NCBI RefSeq assembly: GCF_012396365.1
Contig: NZ_JAAXPG010000005.1
Coordinates: 209,538-273,537, forward strand
Direction: 5' to 3'
DNA: 64,000 nucleotides
Source: Nocardiopsis alborubida
GTDB taxonomy: Bacteria; Actinomycetota; Actinomycetes; Streptosporangiales; Streptosporangiaceae
Positions 51,525-58,253 of the stretch are shown here, in pieces. Positions within the stretch are counted from its first letter, which is position 1; each line of letters starts with the position of its first letter. Both the position numbers and the translations under genes were made by a program. The notes under the pieces are model-generated. The model saw only the letters and a list, made by a program, of their open reading frames with translations. It was not told the DNA's origin and searched no databases.

Positions 51525-52273
51525 ACGACTACCTCACCCGGCTCGCCGGCCGGCTGGACGAACGCGGTGTGGACGCGGACAGGTCCCGCGTCCTGTTGGA
51601 GGACCTGGCCGCGCACACGGCCGAGAGCGGGGTCGACCCGGAGGAGGAGTTCGGTCCGGTCGAGGAGTTCGCCGACGCCCTGACGCCCCCGCCCGGCGCG
51701 CGGGACGAGGCCGCCGCGCAGCCGGACGTGCTGGTCTGGTCCGCCGACGCCTTCGAGGGCCCCGCCCGCCTCGCCGCGATGGGCGCCCAGGGCTGGGAGG
51801 TGGAGCGGGTGGACCGGCTCGGCCGCTTCGTCAGCCGCCGCGCCCCCGAGCGGCCGCAGACGTGGGAGTACCGCCAGGAACTCAGCCCCGGTCCGGGCGA
51901 CCGCGAGCGCCTCGCGGCGCGTCTGGCGCCCGAGGGGTGGGAGCCGTGCGGCCACTGGTCGGTCCTGGCCTACTTCAAGCGCCCGGGGTCGGCCACCGCC
52001 GGGCCCGCGGCCGAACTGGCGGCCCCGCCCGCGCCCGGCCGCCGCCGCTACTTCCTGGGCTGGAGGGGCGCACTGGCCATCGGCGCCTGCCTGCTGGTCG
52101 CGGTGGTGGCGGGGACCTGGTCGATCCCGCGCCTGGCGGACGGGGCCGCCGGGGCGGAGGGCACCGCCGACTGGGCCGGGTTCGCGCTCGGTGCGGTCCT
52201 CGGCGCGCTCCTCGCCGTCGGGCTCCTCCGGGGCGCAGCGCGGCTGGTGGCGGCCCGACGCGGCCGCGGCTGA
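51521..52273 (+). CDS. DUF1700/DUF2812-like membrane protein
   Basis: This 250-residue protein starts with a helical HAAS-type module (MNDYLTRLAGRLDERGVDADRSRVLLEDLAAHTAES), continues with a segment resembling DUF2812 (GWEVERVDRLGRFVSRRAPERPQTWEYRQEL and GWEPCGHWSVLAYFKRP), and ends with two membrane segments (ALAIGACLLVAVVAGTW and AGFALGAVLGALLAVGLL). PadR is typically followed by such proteins, which may act as membrane sensors or targets of the repressor. Function is inferred from context only. Confidence 0.72.
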   Translation: MNDYLTRLAGRLDERGVDADRSRVLLEDLAAHTAESGVDPEEEFGPVEEFADALTPPPGARDEAAAQPDVLVWSADAFEGPARLAAMGAQGWEVERVDRLGRFVSRRAPERPQTWEYRQELSPGPGDRERLAARLAPEGWEPCGHWSVLAYFKRPGSATAGPAAELAAPPAPGRRRYFLGWRGALAIGACLLVAVVAGTWSIPRLADGAAGAEGTADWAGFALGAVLGALLAVGLLRGAARLVAARRGRG

Positions 52274-52437
52274 CCTCGGCGGGGGCGCCCCGGAGGGCGG
52301 ATACCGCACTCTCGGTGACTTTCCGGGTACGGTCGGATCCGAGGCGGTGAGCCCGCGCCGCGACGAAAGCGTTATCCTCTTTGCCCCCCGACCCCGTATC
52401 CGCGGGTGAGCTAGAGCCTTCGACCGAAAGCCTGCCG

Positions 52438-53223
52438 ATGCCGAAGAAGACAGCCGCCTCCCTCAACGCCGACCGCTCCTCCCTGGTCCACAAGGTGCGC
52501 TACGCACTGCGCAACCCCGGCAAGGTGGTGCCGTACGTGCGCCGCTCCGCCCGTGACCTGAAGCTGCGCCTGACCCACCGCGACCACGTGGACTACTACC
52601 GGGCGGTGATGGCCTCCGACGCCGCCCGCGACCCCAAGGCGGCTGTGGGCAGCCAGAGCCAGGAGCGTTGGCTGGCGCTGGGGCAGATGCAGTTCGACTA
52701 CCTGGTCGAACACGGCCTCAGACCGGAGCACCGGATGCTCGACATCGGCTGCGGGAACCTGCGCGCAGGGTGGCGGCTGATCGACTACCTCGACCCGGGC
52801 GGCTACTACGGGATCGACATCTCCCCGGACATCCTCATCGCCGCGAAGGGTGTGCTGGCCGAACGCGGGTTGCAGGAGAAGCTGCCGCACCTGACCATCA
52901 CGCGGGACCTGACCTTCTCCTTCCTGCCGGAGGGGTACTTCGACGTCGTCCACGCGCACAGCGTGTTCTCGCACTCGCCCATCGAGGTGATCGACGAGTG
53001 TCTGGCCAACGTCGAGCGGGTCCTGGCTCCGGGCGGGTTCTTCGACTTCACCTACGACCGGACCGAGGGAGTCGAGCACCAGGTGCTGCGGGAGGACTTC
53101 TACTACCGGACCGAAACGCTGATCACCCTCGCGGAGAAGCACGGGCTGTCGGCCCGGTTCATGGAGGACTGGGAGGAGCGTCCGCACGGCCAGTCCAAGA
53201 TCCGCGTCACCGCGCGCGGCTGA
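52438..53223 (+). CDS. Class I SAM-dependent methyltransferase
   Basis: The 261-residue protein has a basic N-terminal region, then a Rossmann methyltransferase: motif I MLDIGCGNLRAGWRLI, acidic GIDISPDIL, and FDVVHAHSVFSHSP near motif IV. Substrate unknown. The proline-rich stretch before ATG 52438 has no good ribosome site, and upstream in-frame starts exist to 52381, so the start is uncertain. It converges on the aldo/keto reductase. Confidence 0.82.
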   Translation: MPKKTAASLNADRSSLVHKVRYALRNPGKVVPYVRRSARDLKLRLTHRDHVDYYRAVMASDAARDPKAAVGSQSQERWLALGQMQFDYLVEHGLRPEHRMLDIGCGNLRAGWRLIDYLDPGGYYGIDISPDILIAAKGVLAERGLQEKLPHLTITRDLTFSFLPEGYFDVVHAHSVFSHSPIEVIDECLANVERVLAPGGFFDFTYDRTEGVEHQVLREDFYYRTETLITLAEKHGLSARFMEDWEERPHGQSKIRVTARG

Positions 53224-53290
53224 CCCCGTCGGGTTCTCGTCCGCCCCGGGTGTTCCGGAGCGGCCCCGGCGTCCTCAGCGCCTCCCCGCG

Positions 53291-53318
53291 GGCGCGGGGC
53301 CGGGGGCGGCCCCGCGCC
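53291..53318. terminator. Convergent terminator
   Basis: GGCGCGGGGCC (53291-53301) and GGCCCCGCGCC (53308-53318) form an exact 11-pair stem around a 6-base loop, between the methyltransferase and the opposing aldo/keto reductase. Confidence 0.7.
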
Positions 53319-53326
53319 GGTCGGCG

Positions 53327-54295
53327 TCAGAAGCCGGAGGTCGGGCGCGGCGTGTAGTGGCGCTCCAGTTCCTCCACCTCGTCCCCGGTCAGCTCCAGCG
53401 ACAGCGACGCGATCGCGTCGTCCAGGTGGTGCGGCCTGGTGGCGCCGATGATCGGCGAGGTCACCGCGGGGTTCCGGGACACCCAGGCCAGGGCGACCTG
53501 GGCACGGGAGACCCCGCGCCTCTCGGCGATCGCGCCGACGGCGTCCGCGATCGACCGGTCCGCCTCCGCGTACAGCCGCGCGCCGAACGCGTCACCGCGG
53601 CTGCGCTCCGTCTCGGCGTCCCACGGGCGGGTGAGCCGACCGCGCGCCAGGGGGCTCCACGGGATGACCCCGATGCCCTCGTCCGCGCACAGGGGCAGCA
53701 TCTCCCGCTCCTCCTCGCGGTAGAGCAGGTTGTAGTGGTTCTGCATGGTGGCGAACCTGGTCCAGCCGTTGACGTCGGCGACCCGCAGCGCCTTGGCGAA
53801 CTGCCAGGCGTACATCGAGGAGGCGCCCACGTAGCGGGCCTTGCCCGCCCTGACCACGTCGTGCAGGGCCTCGACGGTCTCCTCGATCGGAGTGGCGGGG
53901 TCCCAGCGGTGGATCTGGTAGAGGTCCACGTAGTCGGTGCCCAGGCGCCGCAGGCTGTGGTCGATCTCGGTCATGACGGCCTTGCGCGAGAGCCCGCCGC
54001 CGTTGGGGCCCGGGCGGGTGCGGCCGAACACCTTGGTGGCCAGCACGATCTCGTCGCGGTCGGCGTACTCGGCCAGGGCGCGGCCGACGATCTCCTCGCT
54101 GCTGCCGTCCGAGTAGGTGTTGGCGGTGTCGAAGAAGTTGACGCCCGCCTCGATCGCCTGGCGGATGAAGGGTCTGCTGGCCTCCTCGTCCAGGGTCCAG
54201 TCGTGGGTGCCCCTGGCGGGGTCTCCGTAGCTCATGCAGCCGAGGGTGACGCGGGAGACGTCCAGTCCGGTCCGGCCCAGCTTGACGTAGTCCAT
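53327..54295 (-). CDS. Aldo/keto reductase
   Basis: A 322-residue NADP(H)-dependent oxidoreductase with the complete AKR tetrad: Asp56 and Tyr61 in FFDTANTYSDGSSEEIVG, Lys88 in LATKVF, and the histidine in DLYQIHRWD. The C-terminal cofactor region WVSRNPAVTSPIIGATRPHHLDDAI is typical. The long RPGPNGGGLSRKAVMTEIDHSLRRL segment places it in the YajO/PhdYeiK-like group acting on small aldehydes. Physiological substrate unknown. Monocistronic by position. Confidence 0.92.
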   Translation of the reverse strand: MDYVKLGRTGLDVSRVTLGCMSYGDPARGTHDWTLDEEASRPFIRQAIEAGVNFFDTANTYSDGSSEEIVGRALAEYADRDEIVLATKVFGRTRPGPNGGGLSRKAVMTEIDHSLRRLGTDYVDLYQIHRWDPATPIEETVEALHDVVRAGKARYVGASSMYAWQFAKALRVADVNGWTRFATMQNHYNLLYREEEREMLPLCADEGIGVIPWSPLARGRLTRPWDAETERSRGDAFGARLYAEADRSIADAVGAIAERRGVSRAQVALAWVSRNPAVTSPIIGATRPHHLDDAIASLSLELTGDEVEELERHYTPRPTSGF

Positions 54296-54415
54296 GGGCT
54301 CGCCTTCCGTCGAGGGAGTGGGACGGCACGACTCTAGGGTGCCGGGGTCCGGGCTCCCCGCGCGACCTCCATGAATCTACGTCGTAAAGTTCCATGGGGG
54401 GCGGGGGCGATACGC

Positions 54416-54450
54416 GGACGGGTGCGGTGCCGGTCGCACCGCACCCGTCC
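54416..54450 (-). terminator. Terminator of the 54461 gene
   Basis: GGACGGGTGCGGTGC (54416-54430) and GCACCGCACCCGTCC (54436-54450) form a perfect 15-pair stem with a 5-base loop, 10 bases past the stop of the minus-strand gene. Confidence 0.85.
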
Positions 54451-54460
54451 CGCGTGGCTG

Positions 54461-54772
54461 TCACGCCTCGGTGGCTCCCACGAGCCAGGCGACCTTGTGG
54501 GCCGTGACGCCGAGGCTCCCGCTGCTGCCGAGGTAGACCCCGAACGAGGCGATGAACGCGTAGTCGTGCTCTCGGCGCTCACAGATCACGTCCTCAACCG
54601 CACACGCGGATGACGGGTTGCGCACGCGCAGGCACGGCGACGACTGTTCGTCGACCACGTCCGCCCGTACGTCGTAGCGGGACAGTTCCGCGGCGAGTTT
54701 GCCGAGGTGCTCGTGCTCCTCGGAGGGCACACGGGTCGGCTGCTCGTCCCTCGTCTGTCTCGACTTGGCCAT
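54461..54772 (-). CDS. Small hypothetical protein
   Basis: The 103-residue protein begins MAKSRQTRDEQPTRVPSEEHEHLGKLAAELSRYDV, with a hydrophilic N-terminus, two cysteines in the middle (PCLRVRNPSSACAVEDVICERRE holds three) and a C-terminal aromatic/hydrophobic part (YAFIASFGVYLGSSGSLG). I do not recognise the family. ATG 54772 has AAAGGAT 8 bases upstream and a perfect terminator follows, so it is an independent gene. It lies downstream of nagA on the same strand, separated by an AT-rich patch with an inverted GTAAC repeat. Confidence 0.7.
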   Translation of the reverse strand: MAKSRQTRDEQPTRVPSEEHEHLGKLAAELSRYDVRADVVDEQSSPCLRVRNPSSACAVEDVICERREHDYAFIASFGVYLGSSGSLGVTAHKVAWLVGATEA

Positions 54773-54853
54773 GGCGCAGATCCTTTCGTGTCGAGCGTGG
54801 TGGCTCTCCTCGATGCCCTGTCGCCATTGTCACCCAGGGTTATATTACTAGTC

Positions 54854-54868
54854 CGTAACGCGGTTACG
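54854..54868. promoter_or_regulatory. CGTAAC-GCG-GTTACG inverted repeat
   Basis: CGTAAC (54854-54859) and GTTACG (54863-54868) are exact complements around GCG, with another CGTTAC at 54875-54880. The element lies about 85 bases upstream of the 54772 start, next to ATATTACTAGT on the plus strand (AATAT patch for a minus-strand -10). It is a candidate site for a GTAAC-reading regulator such as MtrA or GlnR. Confidence 0.35.
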
Positions 54869-54876
54869 ACACGCCG

Positions 54877-56010
54877 TTACTCCACCCAGGCGCCCTCGTA
54901 CATCACCTCGCGCACGTCGAGGTCGTCGTCGAGCACGACGATGTCGGCACGCCCTCCGACCTCGATCCGGCCCGCCCCGTCCAGTCCCAGCGCCGCGGCC
55001 GGAACCGACGACGCCGACCGCACGGCCTCGGGTACGCCGACGTCCAGGCCCCGTACGGCGTTGCGCACCGCCTGGGGCAGGACGATCGTGCTGGAGGCGA
55101 TCGCCCCGCTCTCCGCCAGGCGCGCCTCGCCACCGCTCACCCGCACCCGCAGGTCACCCAGCGTGTACTCGCCGTCGCCCAGGCCCGTCGCCGACATCGC
55201 GTCCGTCACCAGGGACACCCTGCCCGGGCCCGCGGCGTCGAACACCAGTCCGGCCGCACCCGGGTGGACGTGCACGTTGTCCAGGATCAGTTCGACCGTC
55301 ACGCGCTCGTCGCCCAGCGCGGCGGCGATCGGTCCCGGGTCGCGGTGGCCCAGCGGGCGCATCGCGTTGTAGAGGTGGGTGGCCACCGAGGCCCCCGCGT
55401 CGAAGGCCGCTAGCGTCTGCTCGTAGGTGGCCTCGGTATGCCCCACCGCCGCCACCACGCCGGAGGAGGCCGCCGCGCCGATCAGGTCCAGCGCTCCGGG
55501 CAGCTCCGGGGCCACCGTGACCATGCGCACGTGCCCCCGTCCGGCCTTGAGCCAGCGGTCGAACTCGGCGGTGTCCGGGTCGCGGAGCAGTTCGGGGTCG
55601 TGCGCCCCGCATCTGGACCGGGAGATGAAGGGGCCCTCCAGGTAGATGCCCGCCAGTTCGCCCGCGTCGCACAGCTCGGCCAGCGCCGCCACCTGGCGGA
55701 CGGTGTCCTCCGGGGTGGCGGCCACGAGGCCGCCGACCAGGGAGGTCACGCCCCGGGAGCGGTTGAACGCGATCGTTGTGCGGACGCCCTCGGGATCGGT
55801 CTCGGTGAACGCGTGCCCGGCGCCGCCGTGGACGTGGGTGTCGACCAGCCCGGGGACGACCCAGGCGCCGCCGAGGTCGCGGCCGCCGGGAACGGGGTCG
55901 CCCGATCCGAGCGCGGCCACGAGGCCGTTCTCGATCCTCAGCCATCCGTCGTGGACCCCGTCGGGGGTCACGACGCGCGCGTTGGTGAGTGTGACGGGGG
56001 TGTGGGCCAT
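54877..56010 (-). CDS. nagA: N-acetylglucosamine-6-phosphate deacetylase
   Basis: A 377-residue amidohydrolase of the NagA family with the metal-site motifs DTHVHGGAGH, IYLEGPFISRSRCGAHDPELL, AVGHTEATYEQT, ATHLYNAMRPLGHRDPG and VTDAMSATGLGDGEY. It converts GlcNAc-6-phosphate to glucosamine-6-phosphate and acetate, the step after PTS uptake and the source of the DasR inducer. It is about 19 kb from the PTS/dasR cluster and on its own; no dre palindrome was seen directly upstream, only TGTGT-N8-ACACA on its 5' side. Confidence 0.95.
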   Translation of the reverse strand: MAHTPVTLTNARVVTPDGVHDGWLRIENGLVAALGSGDPVPGGRDLGGAWVVPGLVDTHVHGGAGHAFTETDPEGVRTTIAFNRSRGVTSLVGGLVAATPEDTVRQVAALAELCDAGELAGIYLEGPFISRSRCGAHDPELLRDPDTAEFDRWLKAGRGHVRMVTVAPELPGALDLIGAAASSGVVAAVGHTEATYEQTLAAFDAGASVATHLYNAMRPLGHRDPGPIAAALGDERVTVELILDNVHVHPGAAGLVFDAAGPGRVSLVTDAMSATGLGDGEYTLGDLRVRVSGGEARLAESGAIASSTIVLPQAVRNAVRGLDVGVPEAVRSASSVPAAALGLDGAGRIEVGGRADIVVLDDDLDVREVMYEGAWVE

Positions 56011-56172
56011 GTGAGGGGTCCCTCGTGTCGTCTCGTCGGTGTGTGTCGCACATTACACAGGCCTTCGGGACCGTCACCGCGGGCTTCCGTATTGCCTGCG
56101 GAGCTGGGCGATCCCGTTCCCTGGGACGGCTGTCCGAGGGCTGGACCGCCCACCGCGGTGGGCGCGCACGCA

Positions 56173-56202
56173 TTGACGATAACGGCCGGGGCGCTTCATG
56201 AT
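56173..56202 (+). promoter_or_regulatory. Promoter candidate for the leader peptide
   Basis: TTGACG (56173-56178), 18 bases, CATGAT (56197-56202). The expected start point falls at or next to the ATG at 56209, consistent with a leaderless transcript, which is common for this class of leader peptide. The gap from nagA (56011-56172) otherwise shows no gene. Confidence 0.4.
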
Positions 56203-56208
56203 GGAGAC

Positions 56209-56286
56209 ATGTCCGCCGGTGAGCTGCTTGTCCAGCGCCTGCATGTCGATCTGAGACAGCAGGCGAGCGCGCTCTGTCGTAGCTAG
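56209..56286 (+). CDS. Cysteine-type leader peptide (25 residues)
   Basis: A 25-codon open frame, ATG 56209 to TAG 56284-56286, encodes a peptide with the sequence RLHVDLRQQASALCRS at its end. This matches the actinobacterial leader-peptide pattern (RRHVDLxRxxSAxCR) found upstream of sulfur-assimilation and related genes, where ribosome stalling at the terminal cysteine codon is thought to sense cysteine. The next gene in the same direction encodes an FMN reductase. It is below the usual length cut-off and easily missed. A function by attenuation is inferred from family knowledge. Confidence 0.75.
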   Translation: MSAGELLVQRLHVDLRQQASALCRS

Positions 56287-56591
56287 CGCCCTGCGGGGCC
56301 CCGCCCCGCGCCTCCGTGCCCTGTCGCACGTGCCCTGTCGCAGACACCGGACGCTCATCTCTTCCCTGGGTTCTGCCGGGACCGCCCCGCGGTCTCGGAG
56401 ACAGACCTGCCAGGCCCGACACAGGCGGTCTCCGGACAGCGCCGTCCGCTCCCCGTGTCGGATGCGAGGAACCGCGAGAGTCCAAGGACGTTCGTCATCC
56501 CCTCCTTCCGGTGTCATCCACCCCCGCCGTCCTCTCCGGCTGGTGTCTCCTCCGATCCCGGCTCGCTCTGTTCGAACCCAGGAGTTCTCGC
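56287..56591 (+). promoter_or_regulatory. Attenuator region between leader peptide and FMN reductase
   Basis: These 305 bases contain GC-rich self-complementary stretches just after the peptide stop (GCGGGGCCCCGCCCCGCGCC) and a short palindrome GTCTC-GG-AGAC near 56393-56403, with GGCGGTCTCC farther on able to pair with the latter. This is the right place for an attenuator. No other gene is supported. AGGAG lies 7 bases before the ATG at 56592. Confidence 0.4.
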
Positions 56592-57107
56592 ATGACCCGC
56601 TTCACCGTGCTCGTCGCCGCCCCCCAGATCCGTTCCTCCGTCCGCGACGCCGCCCTGCGCGCGGCCTCGGAGGTCGCCGCCCGTGCGGGTGTCGACTCCC
56701 GTCCCGACGTCATCGACATCGCCGAACTGGGCGCCGGGCTGCTCTCGGAGTCCTCCGACGCCGTCGAGGCCGCGCTGGCGAAGGTGCGGGAGAGCGATGT
56801 CCTGCTCGTCGCCTCCCCGCAGGCGCACGGCACCTACACCGGTCTGCTGAAGGTCTTCCTCGACCGCCTGCCCGAGCTGGGTCTGGGCCACACGGTCGCG
56901 ATTCCGCTGGCGGTCGTGGAGGACCTGCGCAACAGCAGGGGCATCGAGGAGGACCTGCGCATCCTGCTGGCCGACCTGGGCGCCTGGGTGGCCGAGCCCG
57001 GCCTGATCCTGGCCGAGGGGGAGACCGGCCAGCCCGACAGCGTGGTGCGGGCGTGGGCCGACGTCGCCGCCCCGGGTCTGCGCGAGGCCGTGTCGGTGGC
57101 TGTCTGA
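56592..57107 (+). CDS. NADPH-dependent FMN reductase family protein
   Basis: The 171-residue flavodoxin-like protein has the family pattern: DVIDIAELGAGL, the loop VLLVASPQAHGTYTGLLKVFLDRLPELGLGHTVAIPLAVVED and EEDLRILLADLGAWV. It reduces FMN with NAD(P)H; homologues supply reduced flavin to sulfonate monooxygenases (SsuE/MsuE) or reduce other acceptors. The cysteine-type leader peptide upstream supports a sulfur-related role, but no monooxygenase or transporter gene accompanies it here. The N-terminal phosphate-binding loop (VAAPQIRSSVRDAA) is somewhat diverged. Confidence 0.85.
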   Translation: MTRFTVLVAAPQIRSSVRDAALRAASEVAARAGVDSRPDVIDIAELGAGLLSESSDAVEAALAKVRESDVLLVASPQAHGTYTGLLKVFLDRLPELGLGHTVAIPLAVVEDLRNSRGIEEDLRILLADLGAWVAEPGLILAEGETGQPDSVVRAWADVAAPGLREAVSVAV

Positions 57108-57216
57108 CGGGGTTTCCCGCAGCAGCGGTCCCGTGGCGGCGGGGGAGGCGCGGACGCGTCCCGCCTTCCCCCGTCATTGAAGGGGTGTGCGCCGTCCCCA
57201 CGCACGTCCACCGTCT

Positions 57217-57237
57217 CCACGCGCCTTCCGCGCGTGG
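57217..57237. terminator. Convergent hairpin
   Basis: CCACGCGC (57217-57224) and GCGCGTGG (57230-57237) are exact complements with a 5-base loop, just beyond the stop of the leftward permease gene and downstream of the FMN reductase. Confidence 0.45.
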
Positions 57238-57238
57238 T

Positions 57239-58132
57239 CTAGGCGTGGGCGCGTCTGCGGCTGGTGTCCGCCTCAGCGGCGGCCACGTTGCCGCGGACCA
57301 GGACGACCACGACGAGGGTCAGCGCGAACCCGCCCACGCGCAGGGCCAGCATGACGGGGTCGTCGGGCAGCCGCTCGCCGAACAGGATCGTGCCCGTCAC
57401 GACCATGAACACGTTGCCCACGACGTTGGACACCGGAGCGGTGATGGAGGCGCGCGAGCGCTGGAGCGAGGTCTGGAAGAGGACGATGCCCACCGCCCAG
57501 CCCACCGCGTACAGGTAGGGGTAGGGCGACAGCAGCGCGGGGACGATCGCGTTCCACAGGCCGTGGTCGGCCAGCAGGCCGCCCAGCCCCTTGCCCTGGA
57601 GGCCCGCGCTGCCCTGGGCGAAGCCCGCGGCCGCGCCCAGGGCTGCGGCGGACAGGTAGCGGCCGCGGCCGCCGGCCAGGCCCACGACGACCAGGCACAC
57701 CGCCACGGTGAGCAGGCTGACGGTGATGAGCAGCGGGGCGTCGGCGGTGGTCCCGGTCTCGGCGCCCTCGGCGGTGGACAGGCTGAGCAGGCCGAGCGCT
57801 ACCGGCATGATGCCGAGTGCCACGTACTCGCCCCGCGTGACGCGCTCGCCCAGGGCGAGGGTGATGACGAGGATGCCGCACGCGACCCCCGCGGCGAAGG
57901 CGGGCTGGGCCACGGACACGGGCGCGAGGCCGAGCGAGACGATCAGGCCCACGCTGCCCAGGGCGGCGAAGAGGCAGCCGAGCACCCAGCGGGGGTTGGT
58001 GAGCAGGACCCGGGCCAGGTGGAGGGGGCGGTTGATCGAGATCGACTCCGCGCCGTGCAGCGCGCGCTGTTCCACGGTCAGGCCGACGGTGTAGACCACC
58101 GCGGACAGCAGGGCTACCAGGAGTCCGGTCAC
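57239..58132 (-). CDS. DMT-superfamily (EamA/NIPA-like) permease
   Basis: A 297-residue protein with about nine to ten hydrophobic segments and two-fold internal symmetry. Signature stretches include GLLVALLSAVVYTVGLTVEQRALHG, GLIVSLGLAPVSVAQPAFAAGV and the second-half FQTSLQRSRASITAPVSNVVGNVFMVVTGTILFGERL. The transport substrate cannot be read. The ATG at 58132 gives the family length. Regions upstream to 58252 contain an AT-rich promoter patch for the divergent SGNH gene. Confidence 0.85.
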   Translation of the reverse strand: MTGLLVALLSAVVYTVGLTVEQRALHGAESISINRPLHLARVLLTNPRWVLGCLFAALGSVGLIVSLGLAPVSVAQPAFAAGVACGILVITLALGERVTRGEYVALGIMPVALGLLSLSTAEGAETGTTADAPLLITVSLLTVAVCLVVVGLAGGRGRYLSAAALGAAAGFAQGSAGLQGKGLGGLLADHGLWNAIVPALLSPYPYLYAVGWAVGIVLFQTSLQRSRASITAPVSNVVGNVFMVVTGTILFGERLPDDPVMLALRVGGFALTLVVVVLVRGNVAAAEADTSRRRAHA

Positions 58133-58222
58133 GGGGGTCCTGCTTTCCGTCGGGGCGCGGAGTCGAGAGGCGAGCAGCGGCCGCTAACGTCGGTGTAGGC
58201 GGTCCCGCTCAGCCGCCGAGAG

Positions 58223-58253
58223 TTGACGAATTCTATATAACCAGTTCTAGTCT
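58223..58253 (+). promoter_or_regulatory. Promoter candidate for the polysaccharide-type cluster
   Basis: TTGACG (58223-58228), 17 bases, TCTAGT (58246-58251) in an AT-rich stretch. The string GTTCTAGTCT (58244-58253) recurs at 62081-62090 before the DUF2613 and glycosyltransferase genes. If this promoter is used, transcription starts at the TTG/first codons of the SGNH gene. Confidence 0.4.

Noticed and set aside
50026..53223. Integrated island at the ssrA 3' end
   Set aside because: No integrase, no repeat of the ssrA 3' end within the window and no compositional change in the genes; only the hairpin duplication hints at it.
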